Below are positions 35,323 through 45,498 of a stretch of DNA of 64,000 nt, in pieces. Position 1 is the first letter of the stretch. Each line of letters starts with the position of its first letter. A program made the position numbers and the translations under genes. The DNA is from Prauserella halophila (GTDB lineage: Bacteria; Actinomycetota; Actinomycetes; Mycobacteriales; Pseudonocardiaceae): the NCBI RefSeq assembly GCF_024171895.1, contig NZ_JAMTCQ010000008.1, positions 434,001 through 498,000 of the forward strand, in the 5' to 3' direction. The notes under the pieces are model-generated. The model did not search any database, had not been told where the DNA came from, and worked only from the letters and a program-made list of their open reading frames with translations.

Positions 35323-35420
35323 ACCGGGGACACGGCGCTCGGAACAACGCCGTGTCCCCGGTACCTCTCCACGAGGCCTCCGCCCCACCCGGGGCCGGGT
35401 GGTATGAACCACCCGGCCCC
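35323..35420. terminator. two further strong hairpins
   Basis: Hairpin 1 (35323-35362) has 15-bp arms ACCGGGGACACGGCG / CGCCGTGTCCCCGGT. Hairpin 2 (35391-35420) has 13-bp arms GGGGCCGGGTGGT / ACCACCCGGCCCC with loop ATGA. Together with the tRNA-Lys terminator they make three hairpins in a row; probably insulate the tRNA from the converging symporter gene. Confidence 0.7.
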
Positions 35421-35533
35421 CGGGGCGAGTACCCGGCGGAGTCGCTGTGACGTCGTCGCACGTGCCTGCGTCCCACTACCGGACGGCCGGTGCGGTGCCG
35501 GTGTCCGGCGACGGCGCGGGCGAGGCGTCGTCG

Positions 35534-36895
35534 TCAGACCGCCGCGCCGACCTTGGCACCCGGGTCGCTCGCCGTCGCTCCGGTGTCGCTCAGCAGCGGT
35601 GGTGCGCTCGGGGCGTGCAGCACTCCGTCGTCGAGCAACCCCTCGGTGCGTGCGACCACGGTCGGCACCGCGATCTGGCCCGCGACGTTCGTCGCCGTGC
35701 GCATCATGTCCATGATCGGGTTCACCGAGTAGATCAGCGCGATACCCGTGGCGACCTGCGCGGGATCGAGCCCGATGACCGTGCCGGTGAGGGTCAGCGC
35801 GGTGAGCCAGCCCGTCGTACCCGCGGTCGCGAGCGCACCGAACACCGCCACGACGACGATGCCGAGGTACTGCCCGGCACTCAGTGACACCCCGGAGATG
35901 TTGGCGATGAAGATCGCACCGATGGCCGGGAACACCGCAGCGCAACCATCCATTTTGGTCGCGCTCGCGAGCGGGGTCGCGAAGGCGGCGTAGCCGGGAT
36001 CGACGCCGAGATTCACCGTCGTCTGCCGGGTCAACGGCAGCGTCGCACCCGAGGACTGCGACACGAACGCGAACTGGATCGCCGTCCACGCCTTGCCGAA
36101 GAACCGCCTGGGGCTCACCTTCGCCACCACCCGCAGCAGTACCGGGTAGACGACGAGCATGACCAGTCCACTGCCGACGTACACGGCCGCAGTGATCGAC
36201 AACAGCGGGCGGAACAGCGAGTCGCCGTACTCGGCCACCGCCGCGCCGACCAGACCCAGAATGCCCAGCGGCGCCAGCCGCACGATCCAGCCGAGGTAGC
36301 GCTGGATGATCTCGAACACGCTCGTGACGACGTCGACGAACGGTGCGGCACGCTCCCCCAGGCTGTACGCCGCGGCGCCGATCACCAGCGCCAGGAACAG
36401 CACCTGCAACGTCTGCCCCTCGGCGAACGCGGCGACGAAGTTGTCCGGCACGATGCCGTCGAGGAACGCCGTCCACGACCCCCACTCGCCGACGCTGCCC
36501 GCGGCCTTCTCGGCGTTCTCGGCCGTGGCCTCGACCCCGCCGAGACCACCGCTGCCCGGGGCGAACAGCAGCCCGACGCCGATACCGATCAGCACGGCGA
36601 TCAGCGACGTCGTTGCGAACCACGCAACCGTCTTACCGCCGAGCCGCGCCGCCGTGCGCCCGCCGCCGAGTCCGCGCAGGCTGTTGATGCCGACGATGAT
36701 CGCGGTGAACACCAGCGGCACCACCGCGATCTGCAGCAGCGTGGTGAAGATCGAACCGAGCTGGTCCAGCACCTCCGCCAGCCAGGTCGCCCCGGTGACG
36801 CGGGCCATCGCGCCGAGCCCGGCACCGAGGAGAAGGGAACCGATGACCGCGGACGCGAAGACCGCGGGTTTCGTATACGCGCGCAGCAAGGACAC
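35534..36895 (-). CDS. dicarboxylate/amino acid:cation symporter (DAACS family)
   Basis: 453 aa, GltP/DctA-type Na+ or H+ symporter with eight helices and re-entrant loops. Landmarks: VVPLVFTAIIVGINSLRGL, the serine-rich loop FVSQSSGATLPLT, the metal/substrate motif SATKMDGCAAVFPAIGAIFIAN (normally containing NMDG, here KMDG) and SVNPIMDMMRTATNVAGQ. GTG 36895 is selected for CGGAGCGAC upstream and homologous length. Downstream of the PucR gene on the same strand (190 bp), so glutamate/aspartate uptake may be linked to proline catabolism (inference). Confidence 0.92.
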   Translation of the reverse strand: MSLLRAYTKPAVFASAVIGSLLLGAGLGAMARVTGATWLAEVLDQLGSIFTTLLQIAVVPLVFTAIIVGINSLRGLGGGRTAARLGGKTVAWFATTSLIAVLIGIGVGLLFAPGSGGLGGVEATAENAEKAAGSVGEWGSWTAFLDGIVPDNFVAAFAEGQTLQVLFLALVIGAAAYSLGERAAPFVDVVTSVFEIIQRYLGWIVRLAPLGILGLVGAAVAEYGDSLFRPLLSITAAVYVGSGLVMLVVYPVLLRVVAKVSPRRFFGKAWTAIQFAFVSQSSGATLPLTRQTTVNLGVDPGYAAFATPLASATKMDGCAAVFPAIGAIFIANISGVSLSAGQYLGIVVVAVFGALATAGTTGWLTALTLTGTVIGLDPAQVATGIALIYSVNPIMDMMRTATNVAGQIAVPTVVARTEGLLDDGVLHAPSAPPLLSDTGATASDPGAKVGAAV

Positions 36896-37085
36896 GAAGT
36901 CGCTCCGAAGACGAGTGTGCCGACAGATCCGGTATCGACAACGCCTGCTGCGCACCGGCTCTTCCTGGTCCCAGATCGTGGAACCGGCCGTGCCGGCAAC
37001 GCCGCCGTACCCGACCACCCGCCACGGCGCGGCGCCGACGACGATCCCCCGCCGCCGTTTCCGCCGGCGTCAACTTCCGCCGGCG

Positions 37086-38753
37086 TCAACCGCGCCGGGA
37101 CCGCATCGCCAGCTGGAGTTCCAGCAACAGACGGTCGGAGGGATCACGCAGGTCCAGCCCCGTCACCTGTTCCGCACGACGCAGCCGGTACCGCAGTGTG
37201 TTCGGATGCACCCGGACGCGTTCGGCCGCGCTGCGAACGTCACCCCGGCCCGTCAGGAACGCCGCAGCGCTGGCTCGCAGCTCCGTGCCGTGCCGGTCGT
37301 CGTAGGCACGCAGCGCGTCGACCCGCGGGTCGTGCAACTCCGGCCGCGCGCCGACCAGGTCGAGGATCTCGCCCAGCAGCACCGCCGTCCGGGATTCGGC
37401 GAGCGTCGTCACCCGCCCCTCCGGCGGGGTCGCCGCGGTGCCGTCCAGCACCCGGTCCACCTCGGCGCGCGCGGCCGCGACGTCGCCGAGGTGCGCGACG
37501 CCTCCGGCGATCGCGGCCCGCAGCACCACCGAACGGGTCTCTTCGAGCGAGCCGACCAGCTGGCGTGCCCACGCGGCCACCGCCTGTCCGGAGGTGTAGC
37601 TCGGCAGGAGGACGTAGGCACGGTCGTCGAGCATCGTGGTCACCGAGTCCCGGCGGAAGGCGCTCGCGTGCAGCCGCAGCACACTGCCGACCCGGCCGAG
37701 GTGCCCCGGCCCCGAGGCCGCGAATCCGAGCACCGCCACCGGGCCCGCCGACGGCAGGTTGAGCGCACCGGCCAGCGACGGAACGTCCACGCCCTCGCCG
37801 TGCAGGCCGAACAGCCGCTGGATGAGCAGTTCCTCCGTCGAGGGCGCGTTGTGGGTGCGCACGATGATCCGTGCCGCGATCGCCGCGGCGCCCCGCAGCA
37901 CGTCGGCAGCATCGGAGGAGAACGGCTTCTCCCCCTGCTGCAACCAGATCGACCCCAGTGTGCGGCCGGTCTCGCCGTCGTCGTCCGGTTCGTGGATACC
38001 GACGACCAGCCGCCGTTTCGTGCCCAGTTCGGCACGGGCGGGCACGTCGACGACCTCGTCACCGGTGCGCAGCCGGTCGTAGACGCCCCACCGGTGCAGC
38101 ACCCGCAGGTAGTCGCGCGGGCCTTCCCGCCCGAGGATCGAGAGCGTGCGCAGCTCGTCCGCGGTCTCGTCGGACGGGGAATGGGCCAGCACGCGCGAGG
38201 CGGCGTCCTCGATCGAGACCATGCCGCCCGCGTTGCGCGCGACACTCTGCGCCAGATCGAACAGATCCGTGTCGGCGGCGAGCAGGTCCGGATCGGCGGG
38301 CGCGCTGTGCCGGGGACTGCGGTCGAGCATCCACTGCACCCGCGGGAAGACGTGGTCCCAGCGCGCCCGCGGATGCACCTCCACGAACGCCACCCCGGCG
38401 ATCCGTGCCGCCTCGCGGACGTCCGGTGACGTCGTCTTCGACAGCACGGCGCGCGGCCGCAGGCTCACCGAACGACCGGTGAGCGAGGTGAAGTAGGCCA
38501 GTGCCTCGTCGTCGCGGACGCCGACATGCACGCACACGTCGGGGGCCGCGGACGCCACGTCCCCGGCCGCTCCGCCGTCCCCGGTCACTCCATCGTCCCC
38601 GGCCACGCCGCCGTCGACGGCGAGGTCCGCTCCGTCGACGAGCGCCACCGACGAGACCACCGCGTGCGGATCACCCACGACCGCAGTCACGACGGCGGTG
38701 TCGAGCGCATCGACGAGTTCGCGCAGTGTGATCGCCCGCCCGTCATCGGTCAT
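37086..38753 (-). CDS. PucR family transcriptional regulator, probable proline-catabolism regulator (PruC-like)
   Basis: 555 aa. An N-terminal PucR-type domain (TLRELVDALDTAVVTAV), a central GGDEF-like/CdaR region and a C-terminal HTH_30: DVRSAAERVRVHPNTLRYRLRRAEQVTGLDL. ATG 38753 follows GGAAGGCGGCAGCCG. It is divergent from pruA-pruB, the context of the mycobacterial PruC regulator, which controls these genes in response to proline (established for mycobacteria; here by position). A palindromic operator lies in the shared promoter. Confidence 0.9.
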   Translation of the reverse strand: MTDDGRAITLRELVDALDTAVVTAVVGDPHAVVSSVALVDGADLAVDGGVAGDDGVTGDGGAAGDVASAAPDVCVHVGVRDDEALAYFTSLTGRSVSLRPRAVLSKTTSPDVREAARIAGVAFVEVHPRARWDHVFPRVQWMLDRSPRHSAPADPDLLAADTDLFDLAQSVARNAGGMVSIEDAASRVLAHSPSDETADELRTLSILGREGPRDYLRVLHRWGVYDRLRTGDEVVDVPARAELGTKRRLVVGIHEPDDDGETGRTLGSIWLQQGEKPFSSDAADVLRGAAAIAARIIVRTHNAPSTEELLIQRLFGLHGEGVDVPSLAGALNLPSAGPVAVLGFAASGPGHLGRVGSVLRLHASAFRRDSVTTMLDDRAYVLLPSYTSGQAVAAWARQLVGSLEETRSVVLRAAIAGGVAHLGDVAAARAEVDRVLDGTAATPPEGRVTTLAESRTAVLLGEILDLVGARPELHDPRVDALRAYDDRHGTELRASAAAFLTGRGDVRSAAERVRVHPNTLRYRLRRAEQVTGLDLRDPSDRLLLELQLAMRSRRG

Positions 38754-38843
38754 CGGCTGCCGCCTTCCACGGGTCGTCACCCCGGGCTCGGGTTCCGAGA
38801 GCGGGTTCGGAGGGATCGGGTTCCGAGGTCACGGTTCTGGTCG

Positions 38844-38891
38844 TTGTCCGATCGGACAAGGTTTACCCGGAAACTTTGTCCGATCGGCTCA
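38844..38891. promoter_or_regulatory. palindromic operator pair upstream of pruAB
   Basis: A perfect 16-bp palindrome TTGTCCGATCGGACAA (38844-38859) and a second copy with intact left part TTGTCCGATCGGCTCA (38876-38891). Centres are 32 bp apart, three helical turns. A TATACG -10 for pruA begins at 38893 directly after the second site. Most likely bound by the adjacent PucR-family regulator. Confidence 0.75.
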
Positions 38892-38972
38892 GTATACGAC
38901 GCCGCGCCCCCTGCTTCACTGCCGATGCGGCGAACCCGCTCGCGCATCGCCACGAAGGAGGTTTCGAGGTCC

Positions 38973-40610
<1,638 letters not shown>

Positions 40611-40615
40611 TCACC

Positions 40616-41572
40616 ATGCCGTCTCCGCTGCGCACGGGCCTGCTCGCCGCGGCGAGGTCGAAGCGCCTCGAACGGATGGCCTCCCGGCTCCCGCTCACGC
40701 GCAAGGTCGTCGACCGCTTCGTGGCAGGCGAGACCGAACAGCAGGCGCTCGCCACCTCCCGGGACATCCTCGACTCGGGCCGGTTCATCACGATCGATCA
40801 CCTCGGCGAGGACACCACGAACAGCTCGCAGGCGACCGCGACCGTGTCGGCGTACCTGTCGCTGCTGTCGGCTCTCGCGCCGCTGGCAGGCCGGGACACC
40901 GCGGCGGGCGGCCCGCGGCCGGTGGAGGTGTCGCTGAAGCTGTCGGCGCTCGGGCAGTTCGTCGCGGCCGACGGCGACCGGATCGCGCTGGAGAACGCGC
41001 ACAAGATCTGCACGGCGGCCGAGGAGGCCGGCGTGTGGGTCACGGTCGACGCCGAGGACCACACGACGACCGATTCGACGTTGTCGATCGTGCGCGAGCT
41101 GCGGGGAGACTTCCCACAGCTGGGCACGGTGCTGCAGGCCTACCTCACACGCACCGAGGCCGACTGCGCCGACCTGTCCGGACCGGGCTCGCGCATCCGG
41201 CTGTGCAAGGGCGCCTACGCGGAACCGGCGAGCGTGGCCCACCAGGGCGACGCCGTGGACGAGGCGTACGTGCGGTGTCTGCGGGTGCTGATGAACGGCC
41301 GGGGCTACCCGATGGTGGCCACGCACGACCCGGCGATGGTCGAGGCGGGGCTGCGCCTGGCGGCCGAGGCGGGCCGCGGCACCGACGAGTACGAACTGCA
41401 GATGCTCTACGGCATCCGCGACACCGAGCAGCTGCGGCTCGTCGGGCAGCAGCGGCAGCTGCGCGTGTACCTGCCCTACGGCACCGAGTGGTACGGCTAC
41501 TTCATGCGCCGCTTGGCGGAGAAACCCGCCAACCTGGCCCTGTTCCTGCGGGCGCTGACCTCGCAGAAGTAG
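40616..41572 (+). CDS. pruB: proline dehydrogenase (monofunctional)
   Basis: 318 aa FAD-dependent barrel that converts proline to P5C. Landmarks: EVSLKLSALGQF, VTVDAEDHTTTD, RIRLCKGAYAEP, MVATHDPAM and the substrate-binding RVYLPYGTEWYGYFMRRLAEKPAN. ATG 40616 is preferred with GGGGG upstream; a GTG at 40607 overlapping the pruA stop as GTGA is the alternative. The pair passes P5C from PruB to PruA. Confidence 0.95.
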   Translation: MPSPLRTGLLAAARSKRLERMASRLPLTRKVVDRFVAGETEQQALATSRDILDSGRFITIDHLGEDTTNSSQATATVSAYLSLLSALAPLAGRDTAAGGPRPVEVSLKLSALGQFVAADGDRIALENAHKICTAAEEAGVWVTVDAEDHTTTDSTLSIVRELRGDFPQLGTVLQAYLTRTEADCADLSGPGSRIRLCKGAYAEPASVAHQGDAVDEAYVRCLRVLMNGRGYPMVATHDPAMVEAGLRLAAEAGRGTDEYELQMLYGIRDTEQLRLVGQQRQLRVYLPYGTEWYGYFMRRLAEKPANLALFLRALTSQK

Positions 41573-41592
41573 CCCCCGGTGAGTGCCCCCAA

Positions 41593-41633
41593 GGGCACCT
41601 TCGGGGCGTTGAACGCCCCGAAGGTGCCCTTGA
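41593..41633. repeat. 41-bp perfect inverted repeat (REP-like hairpin)
   Basis: AAGGGCACCTTCGGGGCGTT, a single G, then the exact 20-base reverse complement. It lies 20 bp after the pruB stop and is followed by GATCTTGC, not a U-tract. It can serve as terminator for pruAB; its exactness suggests a dispersed palindromic element. Confidence 0.85.
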
Positions 41634-41752
41634 TCTTGCTCGGCGGATCGCTGGACCCGAGGACCCGTCGGCGGGCCGGGGCTGTCCCCGGTCCGCCGAC
41701 GGCCATAGACTCGCCCACGATCGATGATCAACGGCGAAAGGCGCGCACGACG

Positions 41753-42724
41753 ATGTACGCAGCGACGGTCACCCGCACCGACGGCCCCGCGGCCCTCGAA
41801 GTCACCGACACGGACCCGCCGGCACCCGGCGACGGCCAGGTGCTCATCGACGTCAAGGCGGCCGGCGTCAACTTCCCCGACCTGCTGCTGACGAAGAACA
41901 TGTACCAGGTGAAGCCGGAACCGCCGTTCACGCTCGGCGGTGAACTCGCCGGCATCGTCCGCGAGGCCCCGGCCGATTCGGGCTTCTCCCCCGGCGACCG
42001 CGTCGCCGCCAGCACCACCACCGGCGCCTTCGCCGAACAGGCTCTCGCCTCGGCATCCAGCGTCTTCCCTCTGCCGGATGCGATGAGTTTCGCCGCAGGC
42101 GCCTGTCTGCCGATGAACTACCTGACCATGACATTCGCCCTGCTCAAACGCGGGCAACTGCAGCAGGGCGAGACGGTGCTCGTGCACGGCGCCGCGGGCG
42201 GCATCGGCACCGCCACCATTCAGCTCGCCTCCGCGATGGGCGCACGCGTCATCTCCGTGGTCTCCACGGAGGACAAGGCACGGTTCGTCTCGTCGGTCGG
42301 CTCCCACGAGGTCGTCCTCGCCGACGGGTTCAAGGACTCGGTCGCCGAACTCACCGGCGGCCGCGGTGCCGACCTCGTCGTCGATCCGGTCGGCGGCGAC
42401 CGGTTCACCGACTCCCTCCGCAGCCTCGCCTCGCTGGGCCGGTTGCTGGTCATCGGCTTCACCGCGGGCGACATCCCGACCGTCAAGGTCAACCGGCTGC
42501 TGCTGAACAACATCGACGTCCGCGGGGTCGCGTGGGGTGCCTACGCCCTGGCCGACCCGGCGCGCCTCCGCGCGGAGTGGAACGTGCTGCTGCCGTATCT
42601 CGAGTCGGGAGTGGTCGACCCGCCGATCGCGGCGACCTACCCGCTCTCCCGCGCGGGCGAGGCCGTCGCCCGGCTCGACGACCGCACGGTGCTCGGCAAG
42701 GTCGTGGTCGATCCGGCCGCGTGA
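41753..42724 (+). CDS. NADPH:quinone oxidoreductase-like (zinc-free MDR family)
   Basis: 323 aa medium-chain reductase: GVNFPDLLLTKNMYQ and FTLGGELAGIV in the catalytic half, the NADPH Rossmann motif VLVHGAAGGIGTATIQLA near 143-160, and GADLVVDPVGGDRF. No zinc-ligand cysteines, so a quinone or enoyl reductase rather than an alcohol dehydrogenase. ATG 41753; the 3' end overlaps the converging glycosyltransferase gene by 88 bp. Confidence 0.9.
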   Translation: MYAATVTRTDGPAALEVTDTDPPAPGDGQVLIDVKAAGVNFPDLLLTKNMYQVKPEPPFTLGGELAGIVREAPADSGFSPGDRVAASTTTGAFAEQALASASSVFPLPDAMSFAAGACLPMNYLTMTFALLKRGQLQQGETVLVHGAAGGIGTATIQLASAMGARVISVVSTEDKARFVSSVGSHEVVLADGFKDSVAELTGGRGADLVVDPVGGDRFTDSLRSLASLGRLLVIGFTAGDIPTVKVNRLLLNNIDVRGVAWGAYALADPARLRAEWNVLLPYLESGVVDPPIAATYPLSRAGEAVARLDDRTVLGKVVVDPAA

Positions 42725-43821
42725 GTTCGCGGCCGGCCGGGGCGTTCGGCCAGGCGGCGGTACAGCTCGCGATGCCGTTCGGCGGTTTCGGACCAGCTGT
42801 ATCGCCGCACCAGCGCCCGCCCGCGCTCGCGGTGACGGTCCGGGTCGGACACGGCGCCGGCAAGCGCGTCGGCGAAACCGTGGGGGTCGCCTGCGAACCG
42901 CACGGCCGAGCCGAACACCTCGCGCAGCACCGGGAGGTCCCTGGCGACCACAGGAACTCCCGCGGCGAGTGCCTCCATCGCCGCGAGTCCGAAGCCCTCC
43001 TTCGTGGACGGAAAACCGAACGCCTCGGCCGCGGCCACGACGAGCGGCAACTCGTCGTGGCCGACCGCCCCGAGCACGACCGGCTCGACGCCGAGATCAG
43101 CGGCGCGGGCGTCGAACCGCGCGCGGTAGCCCCGGTAGTCGAACAGCGTCTCCCCGCCGACGATCACCAGCCGCAGCTCCGGATCCCGGTCACGCAGCAA
43201 CGCGAACGCCTCCAGCAGGTCGACGGTTCCCTTCCGTGGTTCGATACCTCCCACCGCGACGACGTACCGGCCGAGCTCGCCGCGCCACCGGCCCGTGCCG
43301 TCCGTGTCGGCCGCGGCGCGGGCGAACCGGCCGGCGTCGACACCGTTCGGAATCACGGTGGCGTCGATCCCCCACCCGTCGCGTAGTTCTCCCGCGACGG
43401 CTCCGGACACGCACACGTGTGCGAACGGCGCCGAGATCGCGCGTTCGTGGCAGGCCGCCAGTTCGGGGGTGGTGAACCGGTCGATGTGGTGCACCGTGCG
43501 CACGCACTCCCCCACCGCGTTGGCGCTGATGCAGTCCTGAGCGTGCACGATGTCGTACGCGCCGCCGTCGAAGGCCTCGCGCAGCGTGTCGATCGACCGC
43601 AGGATGCGCGGGCCCACTCCTTCGCCCTCGCGGGAGTCGAACGGCACAACCCGCACCGTGACGCGCGGGTCCACGGCACGGAAGAAGCCGGTGTCGCCGT
43701 CGCGTCCGAGGGTCCACACGGTGACGTCCTCCCCCATGTCCACCAACGCCTCGGCGAGCGCCAGCGTGTGGACCACGCCGCCACGCGGTTTCGTGGAATA
43801 GGTCAGCAACGCGATCCTCAC
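42637..43821 (-). CDS. MSMEG_0565-type glycosyltransferase (GT4 family), last gene of the Nit1C-like operon
   Basis: 394 aa GT-B glycosyltransferase. N-terminal acceptor half begins VRIALLTYSTKPRGGVVHTL (GTG start); the donor half has VVAVGGIEPRKGTVDLLEAF and the EX7E element FPSTKEGFGLAAMEALA. The start overlaps the preceding hydrolase stop as GTGA with GGAGGGACATC as ribosome site, so it is translationally coupled. Similar genes are fixed members of the actinobacterial nitrogen-starvation cluster (TIGRFAM name MSMEG_0565 family). The last ~30 residues (Ser/Thr/Arg-rich) are antisense to the neighbouring reductase and look like a run-on tail. Acceptor unknown. Confidence 0.88.
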   Translation of the reverse strand: MRIALLTYSTKPRGGVVHTLALAEALVDMGEDVTVWTLGRDGDTGFFRAVDPRVTVRVVPFDSREGEGVGPRILRSIDTLREAFDGGAYDIVHAQDCISANAVGECVRTVHHIDRFTTPELAACHERAISAPFAHVCVSGAVAGELRDGWGIDATVIPNGVDAGRFARAAADTDGTGRWRGELGRYVVAVGGIEPRKGTVDLLEAFALLRDRDPELRLVIVGGETLFDYRGYRARFDARAADLGVEPVVLGAVGHDELPLVVAAAEAFGFPSTKEGFGLAAMEALAAGVPVVARDLPVLREVFGSAVRFAGDPHGFADALAGAVSDPDRHRERGRALVRRYSWSETAERHRELYRRLAERPGRPRTHAAGSTTTLPSTVRSSSRATASPARESG

Positions 43822-44651
43822 GATGTCCCTCCGTAGGCCTCGGGTTTGCGTTCGCCGAGGTGGTGCAGCACCCGCCGGGCGTTGGCCAGCTCGCCCGCCA
43901 CGTCCACCTCGGCCACGGCGATTCCCGCCTTGCTCCACGTGCGCGCCAGGATGTCCCCACCGGGACCGACGACCTTGGCCTGTCCGAGGAAGCGCATGCC
44001 ACCCAGTGCGCCGGTCTGGTTGGCCGAGGCGAGCACCACCTGGTTCTCGGCAGCACGCGCCTGGTCGTAGAGGTCGAACAGCCGCGCCTGGCGGTCCTGG
44101 GACATGCGGGGCGCGCGGTTGGTGATGCTCGTCGGCCACGCGGACAGGCACGCGATGATCTCGGCCCCGTCGACGGCGAGGCTGCGCGCCGATTCAGGGA
44201 ACGTCTTGTCGTAATCGATCAGCATGCCGATCCTGCCCACCGGCGTGTCGAACGCCGCGAACCCGCCGCCCGCGGCGTAGACGGCGCGCTCACCGGACGG
44301 CTGGTGCACCTTGCGGTGCCTGCCGAGCACGCCGTCGCCGGTGACGGCGAGCGCCGCGTTGTAGCGGTCGTCGCCATCGGCTTCGCAGTAACCGACGGCG
44401 ACGACCATGTCCCCCGCCAGCGACCCGATCCGGACCAGGTGCGGATCATCCGGCGACAGCGCGGGAGGCGGATCGGCGGCATCCGGATCGCGCAGGTCCG
44501 ACAGGTATCCACCGACAGCGGCGTCCGGCAGCACGAGCAGCTGCGCGCCGGACGCGCGGGCGTGCTCGATGAGCGTGGCGATGCGGTCGAGGTCGAACTC
44601 GAGATCGCGGCCGAAGTGGGCGGCGACCGCGGCGATGCCGGTCAGAGCCAT
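43818..44651 (-). CDS. nitrilase-superfamily paralogue with degenerate catalytic triad (probable pseudoenzyme)
   Basis: 277 aa, collinear with the intact nitrilase just upstream (shared DGVLGRHRKVHQP, FAAFDTPVGRIGM, SARxLAxDGAEI, CLSAWP). The Glu-Lys-Cys triad is broken: LPDAAVGG has Asp43 for Glu, Lys114 is kept, and LIDYDKTFPE has Asp146 (codon GAT) for the nucleophilic Cys. The fold and assembly surfaces appear kept, so a scaffold, regulatory partner or altered chemistry is more likely than thioester catalysis (inference). ATG 44651 is seven bases after the upstream stop. No frameshift, and the reading frame is clean. Confidence 0.88.
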   Translation of the reverse strand: MALTGIAAVAAHFGRDLEFDLDRIATLIEHARASGAQLLVLPDAAVGGYLSDLRDPDAADPPPALSPDDPHLVRIGSLAGDMVVAVGYCEADGDDRYNAALAVTGDGVLGRHRKVHQPSGERAVYAAGGGFAAFDTPVGRIGMLIDYDKTFPESARSLAVDGAEIIACLSAWPTSITNRAPRMSQDRQARLFDLYDQARAAENQVVLASANQTGALGGMRFLGQAKVVGPGGDILARTWSKAGIAVAEVDVAGELANARRVLHHLGERKPEAYGGTS

Positions 44652-44658
44652 GCGGCGA

Positions 44659-45498
44659 TCATCCCGCAGGCACCGCGGCCGGAGCGTACGCCTCGGGCCT
44701 ACGATCCCGGAGGTGCGCCATCGACCGGCGTGCGCTCGCCAGCGCCGTGGGCACCTCGAAGTCGGCGACCGCCAGCCCGTCGCGCACGCCCGTGTCCGCG
44801 GCCACCTCGCCGCCCGGGTCGACGATCTTCGCGCTCGCGACGAACCGCAGGTCGCCGAATGTGCCCGACTGGTTGGCCGATACCCACACGATCTGGTTCT
44901 CCAGCGCCCGCGCTCGGTCGAACAGGTCGAACCGGCGTTTCCACCGGTCCTGCGCGAGGTCGGCCGCCGCGTGGGTCCGGCTGCCGGGCCACGCGGACAG
45001 GCACACTCCGATCTCCGCACCGTCGAGCGCCAGCGCACGCGCCGATTCGGGGAAGGCTTTGTCGTAGCAGATCATCATGCCGATCCTGCCGACCGGAGTG
45101 TCGAAGGCGGCGAATCCGTTCCCGGCGCGATACGTGGCGTCCTCCGACAGTGGCTGGTGCACCTTCCGGTGCCGGCCCAGCACCCCGTCACCCGAGACGC
45201 ACACGGCGCTGTTGTAGAGGACTCCGCCGTCGGATTCGCAGTACCCGGCCGTGACCACCAGCTCGCCGGCGAGCCGGGCGAGCCGGCGAACCTCCGGCCC
45301 GTCGGCGTCCAGTGCCGGTGGACCGTCGGCACCGCCGTCGAGGTTCGCCAGATACCCGCCCAGACAGGCCTCGGGCAGCGCGAGGAGCCCTGCACCGTCG
45401 GCGCGCGCACGGTCGATCAGTGCAGCGATGCGCGTGAAGTCCTCGTCGAGGTCCCGGCCGAACGGGGCCGCCGCCGCCGCGATACGCACTCCGGTCAT
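44659..45498 (-). CDS. carbon-nitrogen hydrolase (nitrilase superfamily), Nit1C nitrilase-like
   Basis: 279 aa nitrilase-fold enzyme with intact triad: Glu43 (LPEACLGG), Lys112 (GRHRKVHQP) and Cys144 (MMICYDKAFPE). It should hydrolyse a nitrile or amide through a Cys-thioester. Members of this position in Nit1 clusters are the presumed nitrilase. ATG 45498 overlaps the stop of the GNAT/AIR gene as ATGA. Sits directly upstream of its degenerate duplicate. Substrate not determinable from sequence; amidase activity is an alternative. Confidence 0.9.
   Translation of the reverse strand: MTGVRIAAAAAPFGRDLDEDFTRIAALIDRARADGAGLLALPEACLGGYLANLDGGADGPPALDADGPEVRRLARLAGELVVTAGYCESDGGVLYNSAVCVSGDGVLGRHRKVHQPLSEDATYRAGNGFAAFDTPVGRIGMMICYDKAFPESARALALDGAEIGVCLSAWPGSRTHAAADLAQDRWKRRFDLFDRARALENQIVWVSANQSGTFGDLRFVASAKIVDPGGEVAADTGVRDGLAVADFEVPTALASARRSMAHLRDRRPEAYAPAAVPAG

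Noticed and set aside
35534-36895. KMDG instead of NMDG in the symporter as an inactivating change
   Set aside because: The rest of the motif is intact and variation at this position cannot be judged by eye as loss of function.
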